Below, one piece after another: positions 36,116-43,890 of a DNA stretch of 64,000 nt; positions within the stretch are counted from its first letter, which is position 1; every line of letters starts with the position of its first letter. Source of the stretch: an uncultured Sphaerochaeta sp. (lineage in GTDB: Bacteria > Spirochaetota > Spirochaetia > Sphaerochaetales > Sphaerochaetaceae); assembly GCF_963677075.1 (NCBI RefSeq), contig NZ_OY781873.1:2071715-2135714 (forward strand), given 5' to 3'. The translations under genes were made by a program, and so were the position numbers. The notes below the pieces were generated by a model that ran no database searches, was not told the DNA's origin, and saw only the letters and a program-made list of their open reading frames with translations.

Positions 36116-37372
36116 TCAGGTATTTTTTTCTTGATTCCCCAACTTTTCGCGTGCAATTGCAAGCATTAGCTTGATTCTATTCTCCTGATTTACCCCGGTA
36201 GCGGAAGGATCGTAATCGATTGGTACGATATTTGCGTCCTTGCTCCGCTCTGTCACAGCCCGTATCATGCCTTTTGCACTGACATGGTTGGGTAGACATC
36301 CAAACGGCTGGGTGCAGACGATGTTGTGATACCCACTATGGACAAGATCGAGCATCTCGGCGGTAAGCAACCAACCTTCTCCCATCTTTACCCCATAGTC
36401 CAGCAGCCCTTCATCCAGTTTCTTCATCTCGGTATAGGGGATAGGTACGGTGAATTTGCCACTTTTCATCATTGCTTGCCGGCTCATCTTCTCCACCTTG
36501 TAGAGCTGACGTAGTATAAACTGGGTGACCTTCGCACTGATAAATCTTCCACCGTAATACTTACGGTCAGTGATGGCATTGTCTGCACCATAGTAAAGAA
36601 AACCCATCATGGAAGGAACCATGACCTCACATCCTTGTTCCTCAAGATATTCCTGGAGGTGGTTGTTCCCCAAAGGAGAATACTTCATATAGATCTCCCC
36701 AACAATTCCTACCTTGATACGTTCTTCCCTTCGCGTCTCGATATCAGCAAACTCCGTACAGATCTTGTTGAGGTTCCGCTTCATCGCCCAGCCGATGTAT
36801 CCACGGTTATGGGCAAAACAGTCAGAGAGGTAGGTGGTCCACTTGGCCACCAAGGCATCTGCCTCTCCTTTTTGTATCTCGTAAGGGCGTATCTGGTTAC
36901 TGAGTGCCATCAAAAGATCACCGTAAATAAAGGCACTGTAGGTTTGCAGCAACATGAAGGGAGTGATCTTGAAGCCCGGGTTCTTCTCCATTCCCTTGAG
37001 ATTAAGACTGATCACGGGAATATGGGGAAGATTGCATTTTTCCAATGCCTTTCTGAGAAGGAAGAGGTAGTTGCTTGCCCTGCAACCACCACCGGTTTGG
37101 GTGATGACCAAGGCAATCTTGTCAGTATCGTACCCTCCATGTTTGATGGCATCGATAAACTGACCGATTACCAGCTGGGCAGGATAGCAGATGTCATTGT
37201 GGACATACCGAAGCCCCTCACGGATAACATTTGGGCCTTGGTTCTCCAGAAGTACCACATTATAACCATGATTGGAGAACACCTCCTTGGCGATATTGAA
37301 GTGGATTGGGCTCATATTGGGGATCAGGATGGTGTAATCCTTCTTCATCTCTTTGGTGAACGGTGTGCTCAT
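36116..37372 (-). CDS. 2-hydroxyglutaryl-CoA dehydratase D-like C-terminal piece
   Basis: 418 residues with an intact frame: FTKEMKKDYTILIPNMSPIHF, NDICYPAQLVIGQFIDAI, QTGGGCRASNYLFLL and QPFGCLPNHVSAKGMIRAV, with conserved cysteines suited to an iron-sulfur site. It may still be made as a separate protein by translational coupling (ATGA at 37369-37372) even though the upstream pieces are broken. Function unknown: these large activase-like proteins occur in many anaerobes without a linked classical dehydratase. Confidence 0.7.
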   Translation of the reverse strand: MSTPFTKEMKKDYTILIPNMSPIHFNIAKEVFSNHGYNVVLLENQGPNVIREGLRYVHNDICYPAQLVIGQFIDAIKHGGYDTDKIALVITQTGGGCRASNYLFLLRKALEKCNLPHIPVISLNLKGMEKNPGFKITPFMLLQTYSAFIYGDLLMALSNQIRPYEIQKGEADALVAKWTTYLSDCFAHNRGYIGWAMKRNLNKICTEFADIETRREERIKVGIVGEIYMKYSPLGNNHLQEYLEEQGCEVMVPSMMGFLYYGADNAITDRKYYGGRFISAKVTQFILRQLYKVEKMSRQAMMKSGKFTVPIPYTEMKKLDEGLLDYGVKMGEGWLLTAEMLDLVHSGYHNIVCTQPFGCLPNHVSAKGMIRAVTERSKDANIVPIDYDPSATGVNQENRIKLMLAIAREKLGNQEKNT

Positions 37373-37845
37373 CGCTGTTCCTTGGCCTCCTGGAGTGCTG
37401 CAAGCAGACTACGGATGCGAATTTTGACTGCTCCGAGGTTTGCAATTTCATCAATCTTGATCTGGGTGTATATCTTATCGGTTTCTCGAAGGATATCCCT
37501 TATTTCATCGGAGGTTACCGCATCAAGCCCACAGCCAAAGGAAACAAGCTGGATCAACTGCATATCCTCCTGTCCTGTAACATAACGGGCAGCATCATAC
37601 ATCCTGGCGTGGTAAGTCCATTGGTTGAGTACCTTTCTAGGTTGTTTCTCCACAAGATGAGCAATTGCATCCTCACTAATTACTGCACATCCGCACTGCA
37701 AGAGGAGTCCATCGATTCCATGGTTTACCTCAGCATCAGCATGATAGGGCCTTCCTGCAAGGACCATGATCGGCCAATTTCTCTTGCGTGCCTGTTCAAT
37801 GATGAGTTTCCCCTGTTCCCTGATGGCTTTCTGGTAGGTCTTCAA
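37369..37845 (-). pseudogene. Activase fragment 4: central domain with GRPYH motif
   Basis: A third +1 shift leads to KTYQKAIREQGKLIIEQAR and VLAGRPYHADAEVNHGID, VISEDAIAHL and LVSFGCGLDAVTSDE, the conserved central region. It ends EAKEQR with TGA overlapping the ATG of the following piece. In one-piece homologues, as I remember them, the chain runs straight on into FTKEMKK, which here opens the next frame. Confidence 0.75.
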
Positions 37846-38660
37846 GACTTGCGTACCCTGCTTTCACTGCAGCCCTGATCTCCTGTTTCTTGACAGGGTA
37901 GTACTGACTGAGAACCTGATACATCCGTTTTGGAAGAAAGGCTCTGTCGGCAAGCGATAGATAATCACTGATGAAGGTAACAGAGCCGTCCTGCAACTCA
38001 CTGATATTGTGCCGAAGCACCTCAGGGTAGTAGGCTACCACAGGACAGTTGAAATGATTGTCTCCCTTCTCTTCGTCGATGTTGTAGCTTGAACATGGAT
38101 AGAAGATGGCAGGAACCTGTTTCTCCAGCAGAGCCTTGATATGTCCATGCATCAATTTTGCTGGATAGCAGATGGTATCGCTGGAGATCGTGGACTGTCC
38201 TTTGAGATAGGTTTCCCTCGTTGATGGGGATGAGACCACGACCTCAAAACCCAAGTGGGAAAAGAAGGTATGCCAGAAAGGTAACTGTTCATAGAAATTG
38301 AGTTGCAAAGGCAATCCAATTCTTCCTCTCTCTCCCTTTATGGGCTTCAGATGAGCAAGATATTGTTGCTTGAAGGCATAGATATTCAGCTGCTCCGGGT
38401 TATTGATGAACGTATCAGGGCTGACAATGCGATCGCATTTATTACCGCTTACCAGCTTACGACCTTCATCAAAGATATTGATCGTCAACAAACAGTTGTT
38501 GGTGCATCCTTTGCAGTATGTGGTCTTGGTACGATGGGTGAAGTGTTCCAAGTTGTGTGAGTGAGAGGGTAGTACCTTTGCTGTGGGACCTTTATGGTGC
38601 TGGTCACGGGCATGCAAGGCACAGCCATATGCACCCATGAGTCCTGCTTCATTGTATCCT
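37796..38660 (-). pseudogene. Activase fragment 3: DUF2229-like domain
   Basis: After a second +1 shift the frame reads [18 protein letters not shown], then a cysteine motif YCKGCTNNCLLTINIF, then ERGRIGLPLQLNFYEQLPFW and SDTICYPAKLMHGHIKALL, typical of the DUF2229/HgdB-like middle of these large proteins. Its last 50 bases (below about 37846) are out-of-frame; the real continuation is fragment 4. Confidence 0.75.
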
Positions 38661-39230
38661 GACCACCTCACTTCCCAGCTCCGTCTCGAAGGAACGGAGT
38701 ACTGCATCGTTCAGGAATGTCCCTCCCTGTACAACGATATGCTTGCCCAACATTGCTGGGTCGGTGGAGCGTATTACTTTATAGAGTGCATTCTTTACGA
38801 CGCTGATGGCCAATCCTGCAAAGATATCTGAAACACTTGCCCCGTCCTTCTGGGCTTGTTTGACCGAGCTGTTCATGAATACTGTGCAACGGGAGCCCAG
38901 ATCAACAGGATTCTTTGCCTTAATGGCAAGTGCTGCTGCTTCCTGCGGGGAATAGCCAAGTGCATTGGAAAAGGTCTGCAGGAAGGAACCACAGCCCGAC
39001 GAACATGCTTCATTGAGGAAGATATCGTCGATGGTGCCATCCTTGATCTTGAAGCATTTGATGTCCTGTCCGCCGATGTCGATGATAAAGTCGACATCTT
39101 TCTGGAAGGTCTTTGCACTCTTGTAGTGGGCCATGGTTTCTACGAGGGAGTACTCAAATGCAAAGGCATTCTGCAGCAGATGTTCGCCATAACCAGTAGA
39201 GCAAGATTTTTCAATCGATATATTGGGGAT
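38649..39230 (-). pseudogene. Activase fragment 2: second ATPase domain
   Basis: Reading in the +1 frame gives [53 protein letters not shown] and [17 protein letters not shown], the rest of the second HgdC/BadF-like ATPase. The open frame extends upstream to 39404, but that part is out-of-frame translation of fragment 1. It stops at 38649, just where AGLMGAYGCAL should follow; that sequence is found in the next frame. Confidence 0.75.
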
Positions 39231-40305
39231 AGGTTGTGTAGAAATTTTCCAGGAACTCCCTGATGGCCTGCACTGGATTGCCATTGTTTGCCTCATATCG
39301 GCTGTACAACAATCTTCCCTCAGGGTCGATGATGCAGGCCTTGATGGTAGTGGAACCTGCATCCACACCCAGGAATGCTGGACCTGAATATAGTGCCGGA
39401 TCAATTTTGGTTAATGTTGCCTTTGCGTGACGACTCTTGAATGCTTCATAAGCTTCTGGATTTTCAAATAGGGGAAGAATAGAAGTAAAAGCTTTTCCTG
39501 TAACATAATGTTCAAGGTTGTAAATTAACTCATCCAGCTCAATTTCCTGTTCGTCAGCACTGAGTGCTGTTCCCAGGGCAACATAATAGAGGGAGTTCTC
39601 AGGGCAAATACCCTCAAGGCCAAGGGCCTTGTCAAACGCCTTTCTCAGCTCACTGAGGAATGTAAGCGGTCCGCCAAGGTAGACTACCTGGCCCTTGATG
39701 GGTCGCCCCTGTGCAAGTCCTCCAATACTCTGGTTTACTACCGATTGGAGCACTGAGAGCGAAATATCACTTTTCTCTGCCCCCTGATTCACCAAGGGCT
39801 GGATATCGCTTTTTGCAAACACACCGCACCTGGAGGCGATTGAGTAGCTCTGCTTTGCCTGCTTTGCAAGTTCATTCAGTTCCATCTGGTCTACATGCAA
39901 CAAACTTGCCATCTGGTCGATAAAGGAACCCGTACCACCGGCACAGGTCCCGTTCATCCTGACTTCCATGTTCTGGGAAAGAAACAGGATCTTTGCATCT
40001 TCACCTCCGAGTTCAATGACAACATCGGTGTGGGGAAGGAATCTCGTTATTGCTATCCTGGTTGCGTATACTTCCTGGACAAAGGGGAGGCCCAGGTTCT
40101 GGGCAAGCCCCATGCCAGCCGACCCAGAAAGCGCAAACTTAGTAGGCTGTCCTGCGCAGATTTCCTTGATATCGGTAAGCATGGTACATGCTGTCTCAGC
40201 AATCTGAGAGTAGTGACGTCTATAGTCTGTATGCAGTACCCGCATCGTATCATCAAGCACGACACATTTCATGGTCGTGGAACCAACATCCAAGCCGATC
40301 TTCAT
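39211..40305 (-). pseudogene. Activase fragment 1: first ATPase domain and start of second
   Basis: First piece, starting ATG 40305 eight bases after GGAGG. MKIGLDVGSTTMKCVVLDD opens an ASKHA ATPase of the HgdC/BadF type; ELGGEDAKILFL and MNGTCAGGTGSFIDQMA (about 120-140) hold the second phosphate loop and the cluster-binding cysteine region. A second domain begins [17 protein letters not shown] near 310. The frame then ends at TYPQYID, whereas the +1 frame from the run of four Cs (39225-39228) continues with the expected sequence. Confidence 0.8.
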
Positions 40306-40374
40306 CAAGAAAGCCTCCGAATACCCAAACCATATCGATTTTTTTGGTTATGGTACAGCGAACACAATCAGTAT

Positions 40375-41592
40375 TTATACAAAAAAGCTAAATCTGTCTA
40401 TTATCTTATCGATACCATCCGCACCAAAATCGACAATTTCAGTGTTTTTGATTGCTTCTTCTAGCAATGGTTCAATACCCATGGAGCGGTAATGCTCTTG
40501 TTCCACCAACTTGTCTGGATGCACCAATGGGTGTTTTGGACTGAAGATGACACAACAATCTTCATAGGGAAGGATTGAAGTCTCGTAGGTACCAATCTTC
40601 ATGGCAAGATTCATGATTTCCTGTTTGTCCATACCGACTAGTGGGCGGAGAACCAACTGATCACTCATGCTGTCAGTAAAGGCCATCGACTCAAGGGTCT
40701 GGCTCGCCACTTGGCTGAGTGCTTCACCGGTTACGATACAGGTCCCTTCTTCTCTCTCACTGATAGCATTGGCGACATGCATCATTGCTGCACGGAACAT
40801 CAATGTGGTCTCATCCTCCCTGCTGTGTTGCTTGATCCAGAGCTGAGGCTCGGTGAATGGCACAACATGCAGCCTGGTTGCCTGGAGATATGGTGCAATG
40901 AGACTTGCCAAGGTTTTCACTTTTTCCAGGGCTTGGTCACTGGTGTAGGGGTAGGCGTGGAAGTAAATACAATCCATCTTCAACCCCCGTTGTGCCATAC
41001 GGTAGGCAGCAACTGGGCTGTCGATACCTCCACTCAAGAGCAACATTCCCTTTCCAGCTGTAGAGACAGGCAATCCCCCCAGGCCCGGTTTTGGGGACGT
41101 ATAGAGATAGGCTAGGTCCCTGATCTCACAATGGATGGTCAGATCAGGATGCTTCACATCAACGGTCATCTCGGGGTACATCTCATGGACTATCTCACCA
41201 AGAGAGCAGTCGATCTCATAACTGGTCATGGGAAAACTCTTGTCAGCGCGTTTGGCGATTGACTTGAAAGTACCCTTACCTATGTTGAAAGGTTCTTCAG
41301 CGATCAGTTTTTTGGCAGTCTCCCTGATAACAGAGATATCTTTCTCACAACGTAGGCAACGGGAGTAGCCTACCACACCAAAGGTGGTTCCCAGTGCCAA
41401 TTCAACGGTTTCTTTAGGACACTCGTTGCTGATTTCAAAGAATATTCGGCCTTTTTGGCGATTAACCTGTGTTTTATATCCTTTCAGTTTTTGCTTGATG
41501 TTCTGTTTCAGGCGTTTCTCGAAGGAATCGCGGTTCAGACCTTTCAGGGAGATTTCTCCCAATCGTATCAAATAGAGAGTGGAATCTTTCAT
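40375..41592 (-). CDS. thiI: tRNA 4-thiouridine synthase ThiI
   Basis: Activates U8 of tRNA (and may serve thiazole synthesis) for sulfur transfer. 405 residues: NFLD/THUMP region at 60-165, then the PP-loop LLLSGGIDSPVAAYRMAQRG near 188 and EALSQVASQTLESM near 283. There is no C-terminal rhodanese domain, so sulfur must come from a partner protein. The gene overlaps the cysteine desulfurase stop (ATGA, 41589-41592), which supplies that partner. Confidence 0.94.
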   Translation of the reverse strand: MKDSTLYLIRLGEISLKGLNRDSFEKRLKQNIKQKLKGYKTQVNRQKGRIFFEISNECPKETVELALGTTFGVVGYSRCLRCEKDISVIRETAKKLIAEEPFNIGKGTFKSIAKRADKSFPMTSYEIDCSLGEIVHEMYPEMTVDVKHPDLTIHCEIRDLAYLYTSPKPGLGGLPVSTAGKGMLLLSGGIDSPVAAYRMAQRGLKMDCIYFHAYPYTSDQALEKVKTLASLIAPYLQATRLHVVPFTEPQLWIKQHSREDETTLMFRAAMMHVANAISEREEGTCIVTGEALSQVASQTLESMAFTDSMSDQLVLRPLVGMDKQEIMNLAMKIGTYETSILPYEDCCVIFSPKHPLVHPDKLVEQEHYRSMGIEPLLEEAIKNTEIVDFGADGIDKIIDRFSFFV

Positions 41593-42728
41593 GCATGCTC
41601 CTGGATGAGGGTGGTGATAGCTTCGGCCAAGGCTTCAGCTTCTTCTGTAGTGGTATCAGCACTGAATGAGATCCGAATGCTGCTTTTTGCCAATGAGGGC
41701 GGAACCTGCATGGAGTCAAGGACTCCCTCTCCCTTCTGTTTTGCATTATTGCTGCAGGCAGAACCGGAGGAGACACAAAATCCCTTGTCATACAGCATCC
41801 GTGTGAATACTTCACTGGGTAGATTATTTGTGGCAATGTTCAGGATATAGGGTGAACAGGAATCCACAGGGCTGATGGCCTGCAAGGATTGAAGACGTTT
41901 CCTAAGCAGGGTGTTGATCTGCTTGACCTGCCTTTCGTGATCGGAAAACTGCTCCATGGCTTCTTTCGCTGCTTCGACCATACTGACAATTCCAGGCAGG
42001 TTCTCTGTTCCTGGTCTCAGACCAGCCTCCTGTCCGCCTCCCCGTGAGAGGCTCTCAATCGCTGGATCAGTGTTGTAGAGAAATCCAACTCCCTTCGGTC
42101 CATGGAATTTGTGCGCGCTGAAGGCTGCACTATCCACTCCCAGTGCTTCAAGGGAAAAAGGAATCTTTCCGAGCGCTTGGGTTGCATCGGTATGGAAGTG
42201 AATTTTTCTTCCTCCCTGTTCCTTTTCAAAGGCACGAACTTCAGCAACCAGAGCCTGGATGTCCTGGATGGAGCCCACGACATTATTCACGAGCATCAGG
42301 GAGACCAGACGTGTTTGTTTAGTCAAGGCAGAGCGAAGATCTTCTGCCTTGATAAATCCACCCGGTGCATTAAGGGTTGTGACCTTCCAGCCCAACTGTT
42401 TCATCAGCCGGACATACTCCTTGATGGAAGAGTGTTCAATATTGCTGATGATCACATGTGGTTTCTGCAGTCTCCAAACCAAGCTGTTGAAGACAATGGC
42501 ATTTGCCTCGCTGGCCCCGCCAGTGAAGGTGAGGGTCTCCTTGGGGACAGAAAGAATCCCAGCCAGATCCTCCCTGGCTTGTTCAAGCTTTTCCTTTGCC
42601 TTGATCCCCTCAGCATGAAGACTGCTTGGGTTGCCGATGTATGTACTTGCTACCTGTTGGTACACATCAAGAGCGGTTCTGCTCATGATGGTGGTGGCAG
42701 CACTGTCAAAATAGCGTATTTCTTGCAT
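41589..42728 (-). CDS. Cysteine desulfurase (NifS/IscS family), partner of ThiI
   Basis: PLP enzyme that removes sulfur from cysteine. 379 residues: YFDSAATT at the start, HSSIKEYV near 100, HTDATQALGKI, the PLP lysine in SAHKFHGPKG near 205 and the persulfide cysteine in SSGSACS near 330. The usual VNNExG segment reads VNNVVG, losing a conserved glutamate. In operon with thiI, so likely dedicated to tRNA thiolation. No IscU-like scaffold gene is nearby. Confidence 0.93.
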   Translation of the reverse strand: MQEIRYFDSAATTIMSRTALDVYQQVASTYIGNPSSLHAEGIKAKEKLEQAREDLAGILSVPKETLTFTGGASEANAIVFNSLVWRLQKPHVIISNIEHSSIKEYVRLMKQLGWKVTTLNAPGGFIKAEDLRSALTKQTRLVSLMLVNNVVGSIQDIQALVAEVRAFEKEQGGRKIHFHTDATQALGKIPFSLEALGVDSAAFSAHKFHGPKGVGFLYNTDPAIESLSRGGGQEAGLRPGTENLPGIVSMVEAAKEAMEQFSDHERQVKQINTLLRKRLQSLQAISPVDSCSPYILNIATNNLPSEVFTRMLYDKGFCVSSGSACSNNAKQKGEGVLDSMQVPPSLAKSSIRISFSADTTTEEAEALAEAITTLIQEHA

Positions 42729-42821
42729 ATCGGTATTGTGGGATAATGGGTGGATTTTTGCAAGTATGTAGGCTCAAGAGAGCGCTTGTCTTGGACCCCT
42801 GCTCTGGGGTATAACAGTACT

Positions 42822-43886
42822 ATGAAAAGCATGGTGACTACGCAGTTAGATAATGGCAAGCAGACAGAAGTATTGCTTGCTGACGACTTGAAGGACCTTT
42901 CGGCCCATCTTGGTGAGTATGGACGCTTGGTATTATGGGTGTTTGATACGAATACGGCAAAACTGTTCAAGCAGCTTCCTCCAAGCCATGTTGTCCTGGA
43001 AAGTGGAGAGAGTGCAAAGAATTTCTCTTCCTTGGAACGTATTCTCAGTGCAGCTCTCGATGAAGGCCTTGCACGCGATGGCCGGATTATTGGGTTTGGA
43101 GGGGGAGTGGTTTGTGACATGTCCGCCTTTGCTGCATCGGTGTATATGCGTGGTTGCCGTCTTACCTTGGTTCCCACTACCTTGCTTGCCATGGTTGATG
43201 CTTCACTGGGAGGCAAGGCCGCCATCGACTTCAAGGGAATGAAGAACATGGTCGGTTCGTTCTATCCAGCCAGTGAAGTGCTCATCTCCATCGATACCCT
43301 GAGAACCCTCAACGACAAGGAGTTTCTCAATGGACTGGCCGAGGTGGTCAAGCATGCTTTGCTTAGCCAGGATGAGGAACTCTACAAATTCCTGTTGGTT
43401 CGTAAGAACGAGATTCTCAGTAGGGACCCAAAAACATTGGCTGCCTTGGTGGAACTCTCGCTCAAGGTAAAGCAGTGGTACATTGAACAGGACCCAACAG
43501 AGACCAAGGGCATAAGGCAGAGTCTGAATCTGGGGCATACGTTTGGGCATGCCCTGGAGTCCTCATCCCACTATCTGATGTGGGGCCATGGTGCCTGTGT
43601 TGCGTGGGGAACCTGTCGAGCACTCGAGGCTGGTGTTGCACTTGGTGTTACCGACAAGGCATATGCAAGCGGGGCAACCAAGCTTTTCAAGAGCTTTGGG
43701 TATGACATTGAGTATCGTATCGGTCGTGGTGACTGGATTGAATACCGTGACCACCTGCTCAAGGACAAGAAGAAAGCGGACGGGAAGGTGCAATTTGTCC
43801 TGTTGGAAAAACAGGGTTCGACCGTCCTCAGTCCGCTTGATCTGCAGCTTATCCAGCATTTGGTTATAGCAAAGCCGATTTTCTAG
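42822..43886 (+). CDS. aroB: 3-dehydroquinate synthase
   Basis: Second step of the shikimate pathway, NAD-dependent and zinc-dependent. About 354 residues from ATG 42822: GFGGGVVCDMSAFAASVYMR near 85 binds NAD, VPTTLLAMVDASLGGKAAID near 110, AEVVKHALL near 180, and LNLGHTFGHALE near 245 has the metal-binding histidines. No ribosome site precedes 42822, and TATAAC lies seven bases before it, so the mRNA may be leaderless; an in-frame GTG at 42750 is the alternative. It converges with the helicase gene, stops four bases apart. Confidence 0.9.
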   Translation: MKSMVTTQLDNGKQTEVLLADDLKDLSAHLGEYGRLVLWVFDTNTAKLFKQLPPSHVVLESGESAKNFSSLERILSAALDEGLARDGRIIGFGGGVVCDMSAFAASVYMRGCRLTLVPTTLLAMVDASLGGKAAIDFKGMKNMVGSFYPASEVLISIDTLRTLNDKEFLNGLAEVVKHALLSQDEELYKFLLVRKNEILSRDPKTLAALVELSLKVKQWYIEQDPTETKGIRQSLNLGHTFGHALESSSHYLMWGHGACVAWGTCRALEAGVALGVTDKAYASGATKLFKSFGYDIEYRIGRGDWIEYRDHLLKDKKKADGKVQFVLLEKQGSTVLSPLDLQLIQHLVIAKPIF

Positions 43887-43890
43887 GGAG

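Larger units (their letters stand above)
36116..40305 (-). pseudogene. Broken 2-hydroxyacyl-CoA dehydratase activase-type gene (whole locus)
   Basis: About 1,400 codons that in other bacteria form one protein: two BadF/BadG/HgdC-type ATPase domains, a DUF2229-like domain and a 2-hydroxyglutaryl-CoA dehydratase D-like domain. Here the frame changes three times by +1 (near 39225, 38658 and 37846), and the last domain starts anew through an ATGA overlap at 37369-37372. Across each +1 break, conserved sequence continues in the next frame. Either the gene is decaying, or these are sequencing errors, or (less likely) frameshifting is used. The five pieces are listed separately. Confidence 0.75.

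Noticed and set aside
39231..39404. Upstream extension of activase fragment 2
   Set aside because: These codons are the wrong-frame reading of the start of the second ATPase domain, so they are not part of a real protein.
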